The notes below the pieces were generated by a model. The model was given only the letters and a program-made list of their open reading frames with translations, did no database searches and was not told the DNA's origin. The position numbers and the translations under genes were made by a program. DNA of 64,000 nt, from NCBI GenBank assembly GCA_035546775.1, contig DASZWD010000030.1:333526-397525 (forward strand), written 5' to 3'. This document shows, in pieces, positions 49,674 through 62,000 of this stretch (positions within the stretch are counted from its first letter, which is position 1; every line of letters starts with the position of its first letter). The stretch is from Acidimicrobiales bacterium. GTDB lineage: Bacteria; Actinomycetota; Acidimicrobiia; Acidimicrobiales; JACCXE01.

Positions 49674-50353
49674 GCGGTTCCCCCGGAGATCGCACGCGTG
49701 ATGAGTTCGACGGTGGTGGCGCGCACCGCCTCGGCGTCGAGCCGACCGCCGTCGGGATCGCCGAAGCGGTGGCGCGCCATCCACGTGATCGACTCGACGA
49801 TCCAGCGCGCGGTGACCGCCGCGTCGAGTTGCGGGGCGCGTCGCGCGACGTAGGTCGTGAGGTCGCGCAGCAGCCCTCGACGCACGTTGTCGTAGAAGAG
49901 CGCGGCCACGTCGGGCATGTCGCGAGCCGAGCGCTCGAGGGCGTCGAGCCCCCGCCGATGGTCGCCGATGAGGTCGAACAGTTCTTCGACGATGCGGGTG
50001 CACTCCTCGACGAAGTGGGCCGGCGGCCCCTGGCGTGCCAGCGCGGCGTCGAGCGCCGGCAGCTGCGTGATGTCGTCGAGCGCCTGACGCAACTGGGCGA
50101 GAAACCGCGGCCGCGACGCCACGGTGAGCGGCTTCGGACCTCTGGTCGCCTCGTCTGGGTCGAAGGCGTACAGCGCGCACAGCAGCAGCAGCGCCTCCTT
50201 ACCCTCGACGTAGTTGTAGAGCGTGCCGACCGATACGCCGGCGGCCTCGGCCACGTCGGCCATCTGCGCCCGCGAATAGCCCAACCGGCCGAACACCTCG
50301 AGGGCGGCGTCGACGATGCCGCCGACCCGATTCGGAACCGCCACCCGCGCCAC
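49670..50353 (-). CDS. TetR-family regulator
   Basis: 227 residues. HTH: ALEVFGRLGYSRAQMADVAE then AAGVSVGTLYNYVEGKEALL. The C-terminal ligand domain is helical. It is translationally coupled to the acyltransferase, which it probably regulates. GTG start with CATTAT 6 nt upstream; the promoter overlaps a dyad (50368-50378) and lies next to the end of the LAL regulator gene. Confidence 0.91.
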   Translation of the reverse strand: MARVAVPNRVGGIVDAALEVFGRLGYSRAQMADVAEAAGVSVGTLYNYVEGKEALLLLCALYAFDPDEATRGPKPLTVASRPRFLAQLRQALDDITQLPALDAALARQGPPAHFVEECTRIVEELFDLIGDHRRGLDALERSARDMPDVAALFYDNVRRGLLRDLTTYVARRAPQLDAAVTARWIVESITWMARHRFGDPDGGRLDAEAVRATTVELITRAISGGTA

Positions 50354-50359
50354 GGCTCA

Positions 50360-50378
50360 ATAATGAATGAACGGTTCA
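50360..50378 (-). promoter_or_regulatory. Promoter and operator-like dyad of the TetR-acyltransferase operon
   Basis: -10-like CATTAT (50365-50360 on the minus strand) and the repeat TGAAC-G-GTTCA (50368-50378), with partial extension AATAA/TTATT further out. It suits TetR autoregulation. Confidence 0.5.
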
Positions 50379-50379
50379 G

Positions 50380-53001
50380 TTATTGCAAGGGTCGGCGGGC
50401 GTAGGCCGCCGCGAGCTCGACGCGCGACGACAGGCCCAGCTTGGCGAAGACGTGCGACAGGTGCGTTTCAACGGTCCGTGGCGACACGAACAGCTCCGTC
50501 GCCACCTGCGGATTGGTGCGGCCTAGGGCGACCAGGGCGACGACCCGCAACTCCGTCGGCGTGAGCGCCTCCCAACCTGTCGTCGGGCGCTTGGCCGGCC
50601 GCGGCGCGGCGCCGCGGGGCTCGGCCTGCTCGACGGCGGCGGCGAACTGCGCCCGCCGTGGGCTGTCGGCCAGCAGGGCGACGGCCTTTTCGGCGAGCGC
50701 TGGATTGGCCTCTACCAGCGCCTGGCAGCGCAGCGACGCCGCCACCGCGCTCGGCACGCCGCCCGAGCGTGCCGCACCGACCGCCGCGTCCTCGGCCACG
50801 GCCGTCGCCACCTTCGGATCGTCGGCCTCCGTCGCCCAACCCACCAGATCGGGCACGATCAGCGACCAGCCGAGGAAGTACTTGGCGTCGCCCAGCGCGT
50901 TCCACACCATCTGCATCAGCGACGCGGCGCCCGCGACGTCGCCCTCCTCCGCCCGCCGTGTGGCGTCCGCCCAGAAGAACACGTCGATGCCCGCCTCAGG
51001 CCCGTGCGACGCGAAGCGAGCGCGCCCCGCCTCCAGTTCGGCGCGCGCCGCCGCCGTGTCGCCGCGATGCAGGTGAATACGCGCCGCCAAGCCGCGGGGC
51101 AACAACAAGCCAACCGGTGCGCCGACGCCCTCGGCCACGAAGGCGTCGCCCGACTCGATCTCGGCGAGCGCGTCGTCCCAGTTGCCGGCCACGTACTCCA
51201 ACCCGGCCAGCGCCCAGTGGTGCATCGTGGCCGCGGTGGGCTCCCCCTCCTCCAACTCGTACCGCCGACCGTCGGCGAGGGCGCGCCGGGCCTCGTCGAC
51301 GCGGTCGGCGGCGAGCAGCGCCAAGCCGTAGGGGAACTCGGCCGGGATGCGCCGCGCCAGGCGCAGGTCGGCCGCCATGGCGTTCTCGCCATGGCGCAGC
51401 GCCGAAGGCACGTCGCCGGTACAGACCGCGGCGAGCGTGGCCACCATCAGGTTGCGCGCCCGCACCCGGTCGGCGCCGGTCAGCGTCTCGGCGACTGCGA
51501 GGTTGGCGGCCGCCATCTCCGCGGCGCGCCCGGCCGCCCCGTCGAGCACGAGGGCCAGCGCGAGGTCGGTCCGGCGGTCGAGGCGTTCGGCAGGTTCGAG
51601 GTCGGGGCGCTCGGCCAGCGCCGCCAGCTCGTTGACGTCGTCGTGGCTGCGGCCCGAGCGCAACAGCGCCTGCGACAGCGCACCGCGCAGGCGCGGCCCG
51701 AGCCCGGCGTCGTGCGTGCGGTTGAGCACTTCGCGGGCGATGCGCTCGGCGTCGCCCAACCGCCCGATGGCCGTGAGCGGCATGGCCATACCGGCGAGGA
51801 GCGCGTCGCGGCCCGCGGGATCGCGCGTGGCGCTGAGGGCGCGTTCGTAGAGCCGCACGGCCGGGCCCGGTGCGATGTCACGCACCTCTTCGGCGACCTC
51901 GCGCACGAGGTCGAGGGCGTGCGCCGCGCCCAACTCCGTGCTGAGCTCCAGGTGAGGCACGACCTCCCCCGCGGGCGCACCCGCGGCCCGCAGGGCGACA
52001 GCGGCGTCGAGGTGCATGGCGGCGCGGACCGACGGCGAGACGCCCGTATAGATCGCCTCACGGATCAGGTCGTGACGAAAACGCAGTCGGGTGCCGTCGT
52101 CGGCGAGGATGCCGGCGTCGACGGCGGCGGCAAAGTCCGGCAGTACCGACGCCACCGGCCGCTCGAGGAGGCGCGCCGCGTCACCCGGCGCAAACGCACG
52201 ACCGAGGATCGACGCCACCCGCAACAAGTCCACCGTGGCGGGCGACAGCGTCGACACGTGCCGGCTGATCATGTGGGCGAGACCCGGTGGCATCGAAGCG
52301 CCGCCCTCGAGTTCGGCGAGTTCGCCGTCGGCGTGCACCAGTCCGTCGGCGTCGAGCGAGACCAGCAGTTCGTGCAAGAACAGCGGGTTGCCGCCGGCGC
52401 GGGCGAGGTCGGCCGCCAGCCGCGGTCCGCACGCAACACCGAGGACCGACGCCGCGATCTCGACGACCGACGCGTGATCGAGCGGGCCGACGCGCTCGTA
52501 CGTGGCCGTGGGCAACAGTTCGTCGACCAGGCGCGCCAGTTCCGGAGCCCGCGGCACCGATCGGAATGCCAGGACGATTGCGACGGGCAGGTCGCGCAGC
52601 CGGCGACACGCCATGCGCAGCGCCCGCACGGTGTCGACGTCAGCCCAGTGCACGTCGTCGAGGGCGAGGACGACGGGCGAGTGCACCGCGATCTGCTCGA
52701 CGACGCTCACGAGACGATCGGCACCGCGATAGCCCGGGACGTCGAAGGCGTCGGGCAGACCGAGAGCGTCGACCAGCGCCCGGAACGGCCGATGGCGTTC
52801 GAGGTCGTCGCCGCGGCCGGCGAGGACGGCGGCGCCGCGGGCGCCCGCGGTGGAGCACACCGACGCCAGCAGCGCTGACTTGCCGATGCCCGGCTCCCCT
52901 TCGACGAGCACGACGCGGCCGTCCCCGGCCAACGCGGCCGCCACCGCGTTGTTCATGCGTCCGACGAGCGCGTCGCGCCCGACGAGCGAGGGGTCGCCCA
53001 T
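50380..53001 (-). CDS. LAL-type LuxR-family transcriptional regulator with ATPase
   Basis: 873 residues. Starts MGDPSLVGRDALVGRMNNAV; Walker A EGEPGIGKSALLASV near residue 36, Walker B LALDDVHWADVDTV, then a long TPR-like helical region and a C-terminal LuxR HTH (about 805-870: LTPTELRVVALVALGRTNPQVA, then PRTVETHLSHVFAKLGLSS). Such MalT-like regulators switch on transcription on binding ligand and ATP. It lies 29 bases downstream of the giant secreted protein on the same strand, so it may be co-transcribed with it. Confidence 0.9.
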   Translation of the reverse strand: MGDPSLVGRDALVGRMNNAVAAALAGDGRVVLVEGEPGIGKSALLASVCSTAGARGAAVLAGRGDDLERHRPFRALVDALGLPDAFDVPGYRGADRLVSVVEQIAVHSPVVLALDDVHWADVDTVRALRMACRRLRDLPVAIVLAFRSVPRAPELARLVDELLPTATYERVGPLDHASVVEIAASVLGVACGPRLAADLARAGGNPLFLHELLVSLDADGLVHADGELAELEGGASMPPGLAHMISRHVSTLSPATVDLLRVASILGRAFAPGDAARLLERPVASVLPDFAAAVDAGILADDGTRLRFRHDLIREAIYTGVSPSVRAAMHLDAAVALRAAGAPAGEVVPHLELSTELGAAHALDLVREVAEEVRDIAPGPAVRLYERALSATRDPAGRDALLAGMAMPLTAIGRLGDAERIAREVLNRTHDAGLGPRLRGALSQALLRSGRSHDDVNELAALAERPDLEPAERLDRRTDLALALVLDGAAGRAAEMAAANLAVAETLTGADRVRARNLMVATLAAVCTGDVPSALRHGENAMAADLRLARRIPAEFPYGLALLAADRVDEARRALADGRRYELEEGEPTAATMHHWALAGLEYVAGNWDDALAEIESGDAFVAEGVGAPVGLLLPRGLAARIHLHRGDTAAARAELEAGRARFASHGPEAGIDVFFWADATRRAEEGDVAGAASLMQMVWNALGDAKYFLGWSLIVPDLVGWATEADDPKVATAVAEDAAVGAARSGGVPSAVAASLRCQALVEANPALAEKAVALLADSPRRAQFAAAVEQAEPRGAAPRPAKRPTTGWEALTPTELRVVALVALGRTNPQVATELFVSPRTVETHLSHVFAKLGLSSRVELAAAYARRPLQ

Positions 53002-53030
53002 AGGCCACAGCCTCGCGCGCCGGGACGCGC

Positions 53031-56000
53031 TCAGAGCACGATCTGCAACGGCTGGCTCTCCCCCGTTTCGGTCCAGTTGCCCGCCTCGTCGCTGGCGATG
53101 ACCCGGTAGTAGTAGGTGCCGACGCCGAGGAACCCGGTGAGGCTCTGATCGGTGCCGTCCCACTGCACGGAGCCGTTGTACGTCGTACCGGGCGCCACCA
53201 CGATGGTGCCGGCGTCGATCCGGCGCACCGCGTCACCGAGGGCGTCGTGGACGATCACGATCACGTGGAGGTTCCGGTGTTCGTTTTCGACCTGAAGGCC
53301 TGGCAGTTTCGGATCCATCACCGAATAGTTCAGCTTCACGCTCTTGGGTCCGAGCCCGAGCAGCCCGAGGTGGCGCAGCCAGATTTGCGGTGAAGTCGTG
53401 AGCGCTTTCGCCACCGGCGACGTCACGTCCACCGCCACACCGAAGCTGTGGTCGGGCGTCACGTGCCCGACCCGATCGACGGCGCGGTAGGTCACCGTCG
53501 AGCGACCCTCGGGCAGCTCGAAGGGAGCGGTGTAGGTGACGAAGCTGCCGGCGTTACCGATGCGGTACTCGATGTGGTCGACGCCGGAGCTCTGGTCGCC
53601 GTCGTTGGCGACGAGCGCCACGCGGGGCAACCTTCGATACCAGCCCGCTTGCGCGGGATCAGGCGGCAGGATGCGGTGACTGACCGTGGGCGTCGACAGG
53701 TCGACCTGGAACGTCGAGAGCGCGACGGCCGAGTAACGCCCGGCGTTGTCGCGCACGCGGGCGCGCACGTCGTGGATGCCTTCGGGGATCGACTGCGAAC
53801 CAGTCGGCGTGAACAACGGTCCGCCGTCGACCGACACGACGAGCGACGTGGGATCGACACCCGCCGTCGTGTCGGTCGACGACACGCTGAACGTCGGGCT
53901 CGCGGTGTACCACCCGTTCGTGTCGGGCGCGGCGGGCACCGCCGCGATGGCGACGGACGGGTCGTGCGTGTCGACGTTGAACGTCTGGCACTGCTGGCTC
54001 TCCGCGTTGCCGGCGACGTCGACCGCGCTCCAGCACACCGTGCTCGCACCCTCGCCGAGCTTGAACGGTGCGGTGTAGGCCGTCGGCGTGCTGCCGTTCA
54101 CGCTGTAGAAGATGCCAGTGCCGGTGCCGCCCGACAGGCCGGATCCGTCGAGTTTGTCCGTGCCGAGGAACGTCACCCACGGAGCGGTGACGAACCAGCC
54201 GTGCTCGCCGTCGGGCGCTGCGGGCGACGACAGCAACGCCGTCGTCGGCGCCACGTGGTCTACCTTGATCGGCGCCGAGTTGAACATCGGCGAGGGCGTC
54301 GCCGGGTCCTTGTCGTCGTAGAGACGGTTCTGGACCCGGTCGATGGGCGTGAAGTGCACGACGTGGACGCCGCTGGCCGGGATCTCGCCGAACACGCTGC
54401 ACACGTTGAGATCGGGGCACGGCTTCTCGTCGTTGCCGTCGACGCGGTACGCCCACGCCGGGATATTGCCTCCCGAGCCCTCACTACCGTCGCTGTTGAA
54501 CCCGTCGAAAGAACCGATGAGCGAGAAGTTCGGCGGTGTCTTGTACCACCCGTTGGCACCGTCGGGATCGGGGAACACGTTGATGAACGACTGACTGCCC
54601 GGAGGCGTCTGGTCGAGGATCACCGTCGTGTCGAGCGTCGACACGTTGCCGGCGCGATCGACGGCGAACACCCGGATCGTCTTGGCGCCGTCGCCCGACG
54701 TTTGCAGGTGGAATTCATGAGGTTGCCCGTCGTTGACGCAACTCGACAGCACGAAGTCACCCAGGGAATTCCCGTTTGCGTCGGCGTGCGACTCGGCGCA
54801 ACCCAAATACGACAGGTTCGCCTTGTCCGTCTGGTCGACAGCGCTCGTGGCGATGGTGATGTCACGCGTGCCGGTGAACGACACGTAGTGGTCGCCGCCG
54901 CTCGCCCAGCGGCCGCCGCCCACCACGATCGGATCGGTAACGACCGGCGCGGTGTTGTCCACGCCGATGAGGTCGTCGGCGAACGACGGCGCCGGCTCGT
55001 AGCGGCACTGACTCGGCGGCGACCCGCTGGTCGGCGGGCACGCCTGGCCGGCGACGCTGCTCGACCCGGCAGAGGTGAACAGGACCCACTCACCCTCGGT
55101 CATGTTGGTGAGTTGCACGAGGGCATGGGAGACGCTCGTCGCGTTGGTCACCTGGAGCGCGCCGAGCACCGGGATGTGGGCGCCGAAGCGTGTGCCACAC
55201 GGATTGGCGTCGCTCGCCGGGCCGACGCCGTCCATGGCGTGCGGATCGTCGATCGGCTGCGGGTCGGTGCCGTCCGGCTGGTCCTTCTTGAAGCCGCACA
55301 CGTTCACCGTGAAGGTGCTCGTCGGCGCCTGCGCCGTCACGTAGGCGTTGACGACCCCGCTGTGCCAGTACGAGGCGAAGGGATCGAGGTCGCTCTTGCC
55401 GGCGAACGTCGCCTCGACCAGACCAGGCTGACCGGGGAACCCGGGCTGGGCCAGGGACGGGTCGAGCACGATCGAACTGCAGTCGCTGCCGGCGCCGGGC
55501 TGCGGCGTCGGCGGCGTCGGCCCGCTGAGCAGTCCGGCGATCACTTTCACGATGCCACCGCCGCCACCGCCGCCACCGGTGTAGGTGGCGAAGTTGCCGG
55601 GGATGGTCTCGCCGCAGCCGCCGTTGCCTCCGTTGGCGTGCACACTGCCCGACCCGAGGTCGACCTGTTCGCCCATGAGCACGACGGCGCCGCCGCCGCC
55701 ACCGCCGTAGGGATAGGTCGTCTGGCTATCGGGTCCGTTCGTGCCGTCGGCGGTCACGGCGCCACTCACCACGAGGTGCTTGCCGCTCAGCGTGACGGCA
55801 CCGCCCCCTCCGCCCGGCAGGACGAACGCCTGCTGCGGTCCGTTGCCATTGGCGCCGGCTTCCGTCGTGGGGTCGTTCGCCGCGATGTTGCCGAACGACG
55901 ACCCACCGGGGAAGTGATTGCCGTCTTCGCCGCCCTCGCCGATATGGCCGCCACCGCCGAAGCCGTTGGTGCTGCCTGCCGTCGTCGACGACCCGTTGGC

Positions 56001-59000
56001 GTTGACCGCGCCGGCGACCCGGAGATCGCCGAACGTGTCGACTTCGAGGTTGCCCTTGTTCATCACCACCTGACCGCCCGGGTCGACGGTGAAGCTGTCG
56101 GCGAACAAAGTGACGTTGTTGTTCCCTTCGATCTTGCCGCCGGGGTAGATGTGGACGTCGTCGGCGAAGAGGTGGGTGTCGCAGTTGACGGTCTTGAGCG
56201 TGCCGTGAATATCGAGGCTCGTGTATCGCTTCAGGCAGCCGTCGACGGTCACCGTCTGGCCGGCCTCGATCGAGCTCGGCACGACCGGGATCGGATCGCC
56301 GGCGCCCTCGTCGACGTTCTTCGACAGCGGCACGTCGGGAATCGCGTGGCCGGCGAAGGGCAGCGGATCACCGGGATGGAACTGGCCGATGAGGTCATTG
56401 GTCGGCACCTTCTTGCACAGCTGCCAATGCTCGACGATCGACATGAGCGGGCCCGCGGGCGAGATCGGGAAGAAGCCGAGCACGTCGATGACGAAGGGCG
56501 ACGCCAGCCCGTCATCGGGCATCGTGAGCACGGTGGCACTTTCGCCCGGATGCACCGTTAGCGCGTCGGGCGCAGCGTCACTGATGAGATCGGAGATGAG
56601 CGCACCTTCCACGGCGAAGCCCGACGTGTCGTTGAAGTAGTCGCCGTGGTTGGTGACGGGCGCCGGGTTGTCGTCGCAGGTCGAGTACTTCATGTTGACG
56701 AGGTCTCCGGTACCGCCGATGTACTTCACGCCTATCAGCGGAATCGTGCCGATGTAGACGTCGAGCGACACGTTGGCGTTCAGCGAATCGAGGTGCAGCA
56801 GGGGAATCAAACGCACGCTGCTATCGGGCAGGCCCGCGACGCGCTGCACCCCGAGGTTGGCACCAACGCCGCGAATCTTCACGTCCGACACGCGGTCGAG
56901 CAGCATCACCGGAGTCAGCGTCGACTTGATCTCGGTGTGAATGTTGAGGACGTACTCCTCCTGGTTCTGGACGATGTTGAACGGGTCGAGCTTGGCCAGC
57001 ACCTGTGCCGTCACGATGCCGTCGGGCGTCGCGTCGTCGGGCGGGTTCACGTCCTTGAATGCCTGGATGGCGACGCCCGTCGTCGATCCGTCCTGCTCGA
57101 ACACCGCCTTCACGAAGCGGGCGCCGACGGTGTTCGGTGGCGCGAAGTTGAACACCGCCTGGAGGTCGTCGAGCGCGATGTTGTTCTGCACGCAGCCGTG
57201 GTCGGTGAAGAAGCCTCCGCACTCGTCGGGCTTGGGCGGCGGATCACCGGGTTGCGCGTCGCCGGCGCGCAACATCTCGGCGCGCAGTTTGAAGGTGGGC
57301 GACCCGTCGTCCGCGCTCCCGGGCGCGGGCCCGGGCAGGTTCACGATCGACGCGTCGACTCGCAGCGGATGCTCCGGGCGCTGGTTGAGCAGCGTCGGGA
57401 GCGACTCGAAGATGTTGGTCGGCTTCGGCTCCTCCTCGGGAGCGTTCTGCATCTGCAGGCGCAGGTTGGTGTTCTTGTTGACGCGCCCGACGACGTTCAC
57501 GAACGTGCTGCCCCATACCTTCTGGCGCCGCAGGTTGACGGTGACGTCGAGCTCGCCCGGTATGGCCGACGGAGGCAGGTCCGTGTAATCGGTGCCGCCC
57601 GCCGGCTGCTTCAGCTGCGCGGCCGCGGTGTCGGTCAACAGCGTCTGGTTGCCGGCGTCGTCGATGTAGAGCACCGCCAGGCGGCCGAGGTCCTGCACGG
57701 CGCCGCCCGGCGTGCGGGCGACGTAGCCGACGCGCAGGTCGCGCCCGCTGCCGACGATCGCCGGCGTGTCGCCCTGGCGGGGCGTGTTGACCTCCTGCTG
57801 CCACGACTGCACCGGGTACACCGTGACCGAGCCGGGCAGCGGTAGGCGCAGGGCGGCGCGCACGGCGGGATCAGGCTCCGTGCCGACGGTGGCGATCTTG
57901 GCGCGCAGGCCTTCGAACGTGGTCCCATCCGACCAGCCGTTCTGATTCGGCGTTGCGTCGATCTGCTGGTCGTCGGGTACGAGCGTCGCCGCCACCCCGC
58001 CGAGTCCGGCGATCGATCCTTCAGTCCCCTTGTCGAGCACGCCCCAGAGCACGGCGTTCGGCGCGCCGGTGGCGTCGAAGCGCAGCTGCGGCGGCAAGCA
58101 GGCGTTGTCGTCGCGGGCGCGCGTGCCCACGGTGCCGCAACGTTCGCGCAGTGGTTCGTTCGGGTCGTTCGCCTTCGGCACGGTCGTCGACGTGTCGACC
58201 ATCGTCACCTGCACGTGGTCGGGCACATTCGACAGGCCGGCGTCGTGAAGCGCGACGCGCGAGCCGTCGGCCTTGTCCTTGATCAGCCCGATGGCGATTG
58301 GATCGGCGCCGCCGATCGGCTGGACGTCGAGCTGGGCGCAGGTATACGTCGTGGCGTACGACGGGTTGTCGCGGTAGTCGGGGTAGTCGTCCTTGCCGGC
58401 GGGCTGCGGACAGTACGTGTTCGACAGCGACAGCTTCTTGAGCTGTGACCCGGGAGCGCCGCCCACTGATCCGAGACGAGCCCGGGCTTCGAAGCCGTCG
58501 CCGCTGGCACCGATCTGGACCTGCTGCCCGGCGACGTCGGCTACCGGGAACGGACCCTTCGGCGGGGCCATGCGGAAGAACGGTCGATCGGCGTCGCTCC
58601 AACCCTCGTCGTTGATGTCGAAGGTGGCGAAGTGGGCGTCGATCGTGCCGAGCGCGTCCGGCAGCGCCTGGACGACGGCGGTCGTGTCATCGTCGATCTG
58701 ATCATTGCCGTCGTTGCCGTCGCCGATGACGCCGTCGAGCTCGTGCGGCAGCGCGTCGACGTCGAGGCGACCGGACATCACTTTCGCTTCGCTGTCGGTG
58801 CTGCTGCGGAAGAAGGCGTGAACCGACGGGCGGATTCCGCCATCGGGCGTATCGCTCGTCAACTGGAACGCACCCTTGTCGCCCGCCGCGCTGTCGCAGT
58901 ACGACGCGGCGTCGGGGTGGGCCACGGGGTCGACCGGCACCTGGCCGCGGAAGCAGGCCGTGAGGTCGCCCGGCAGGTTCTGCGCGGTGAGGTCGACGAT

Positions 59001-62000
59001 GGTGCGGTCGGCGCGCGCCGCGCCGTTCTCGGTGTTGGTCGTGGCGCTGCCGGTGTCGATGTAGGCGCGCACGCTGCGGCCGGCGCCGAGGCGCAGGTCC
59101 ACGAAGTGCGACGGGTAGCGGAAGCCGTCGGTGTCGACGCCGGTGCGGTAGCCGATGCCGCTGAAGTCGGTGACGTGGACGTCGCTGCGCAGGGCGTCGC
59201 CCGCCTGCAACAACGTGACGGTGTCGAACGACGGATCGATCGCGGGCAGCCCGGCGCGCTGCGCCGGGGCGCCGTCGGTCTCGAAGGGATCCGGACCGAG
59301 GTAGGTGCGCACGTGGGCGTCGATCGCGTGGATCGGCGGCGTGGCGGTGAAGTCGACGGCCAGCGGCGCTTCGGCGGTCTTAGGCGCGTCGTCGGGCAGG
59401 GCCGGCGCGTGCAGCGTGCCGGTGAGCGACTTGCCGATCTGCTGCACGTCGGCGGTAAGGACGAGTACGTTGGCCGTCGCCGGCGCGTCCTTGTGATCCT
59501 GGCGCTCGACCGACGACATCTGCAGTCCGTTGACGTCGATGAGGCGATCGGTTGTGACGGAGAAGTTGTCGGTTGCCTGGTCGGGGTTGTAGTCGAGGCG
59601 CAGTTTGCCCGGCGCTTCGGGCACGGTGACCGTGGCGCACGTGGCGTGCTGCCCCTCGGCTGGAATGCGCGGGTCCTCGCACTGCAGGTCGCCCCACAGG
59701 TCTTCGAAGTGGGCGTGCAGGTTCCCCGGCGGGTCGAACCCACCGGTGTCGAACTGCGCCGCCAGCGGGTTCTTCTTGGTCCGCGGCGGCAGCACGAATA
59801 CGTTCAGCGCGCGCGGCACCGCGTCGGCGCCGAAGGACCCGTTGGTCACGTGGTCCTGTGCGAGCGTGTCGCCGATCTCGCGCACGTGCACGTTGCCCTC
59901 GATGTGGTCGATGGGCGCGCTGGCGCGGTAGGCGATCGACAACGGCGACTTGTCGAGTTTCACTTCGGGGTCGAAGGGCTGCTTGTCGACGCACGGCGTA
60001 AGCGTCGGGTTGTCGACCGGGTAGTCGCCGGGGTCATTCGACAGCCCGTCGGGGCGGAAGCAGATGTCCAGCGTCGACGGCACCTGGTGCACGAGGGCGT
60101 GGCCAACGACGTCAACGCGCTGGTCGGCGCTCGAGGCCACGTTGCGGGCGTCCACGTCGACGTTGAGGTCGGCGTTGCCACCGACCTGGGTGTGGAGACC
60201 GAAGAGGTTCTTGTCGTAGTAACGGAACCCGCCGACGTCGACAAGGCGACCGATCGCCTCGAAGTCGACCACGCCGGAGTCACGCCCGCGCGCGGTCACG
60301 CGGGCGCCGTTGCCGTCGATCGGCAGCGACGGCGGGATGTCGGCGGGGCGGTGCGCCGCCAGGAAGTCGGCGACCGAGAACGCCAACACCTGGATCGGGT
60401 TGTCGGTGTCGAAGCTCGCCTGCTCGACGGTGCCGTCGGCGCCCTTGGTGAACACCGCGTGCATGGCGGAGGAGACGCCGAGGGCGTCGAGGTGCGCCAC
60501 GATCGGCCGGGCGTCGGCGGCACCGTTGTCGGCACCGTGGGTCACGTCGGCCACGATGTCGGGCGCCTGGCCGCTGGGCTGGGGCAACTCGACGTCGACG
60601 TTCATCTGCGGGCCCGCCTGGGCGACGCGCGTTTCGATATGAGACGGCACCTGACGCACGCGCAGGTCGGCGCACGTGGTGAACGCGTCGCCGCACACGG
60701 CCGTCGTCGCCGCGTCGGTGTCGTGGAACTCGAGCGCCGCCTGCACGTCGACCGGCGTGCTGGCGTCGTAGGTCACGCTCATCGGATCAGCCGTCTCGTC
60801 GCTGCCGGCCTTGCGCACGTGGACGTCGATGGCGCTCGGGAGCTGCGAGATCAGGCTCGACGCTTCGACGAACTGGTCGCCGCGCTCGCTGGCGTGCAGC
60901 TGGAGGGGCCGCCCGCCGGTCACGGATCGGAAGCTGGCGTCGAAGCCGCGGTCGACTTCGTCGAAGGCGACGCGGCTGATGCTCTCGACGCGCCCCGTGA
61001 TGAGCTTCTCGTCGCTCGTCTGCTGGAAGTTCACGTACTGCGACTCGGTGGGCACGAACGGCGTGAGCGTGGGGTGGTCGCTGTCGTTGACGGTCGCCTC
61101 GACCGCGCCGATGCCGTCGGGTGCTTCGAAGCGCAGGCGCGCCTTGCCCTGCGGGTCGGTGTCGGGCGGCAGCGCCCATTCGCCTTCGATATGGCTCGGC
61201 ACGCCGTCGATCTCGGCGCGCGCATTGAGCAGCCGATCCGAGGTCTTGCTGTGCATGTTGACCTCGACGTCGGGGAGGCGGCCGTCGGGGTTGGTGGTGA
61301 GGGCGAACGCCCCGCTCGAGTCCGCACCCGACTTGAGGTCGAGCACGGCGTTGCGCGGCAATCGGTCGATGCGCCCGACGATGTGGGTGACGTCGTCGCC
61401 GTGGTTGCTGACCTGGTCGAGCGTGGTGGTCAGGTCGACGTCGGTGTGGAGGCCATGGCTGTAGGTGATCCGCCGCCCGCCGTCGGGCAGCGACTCGAGG
61501 CCGACGCTCACGTTGTTCGGGAACGGCGAGTAGGCCAGTTGCAGCGCGGTGGTCGACGGGTTCGCACCAGTTTCGTCGAAGCCGGTGAGCAGCGTGAGCG
61601 GGCCCTGGTAGTGCGTCGGGCCGGGGTCGGCGCCGCGGATGGTGCCCTTGGTGTCGATGTTGACCGTCATCGGGTCGAATCCCGACGTAAGGCCCTGCAC
61701 GACGGCGGAGAACGTTCCGGGGATAGAACCGCTCTTCGCCGTGTCGTAGCCGAACTTGAACGTGCTCGCCGGGTTGCCGCCGGTGACGTCGACGAGTTGC
61801 AGGTTGGCGGTGATGCGCAGCGGCGGCGACGGCTTGTTCGTCAGCACGGCCGTGAGCAGACGGTCGATGCGGATCGTCGGCGCCAGAATCTGCGGGCTCG
61901 GCGGCACGTTGACACCGCCGATGTCGACCAGGTTGACCGACACGGCGACGTCGGGCAGCAGGTCGCCGTCCACGTCGACCGGCATCGGCGCGACCGGCGC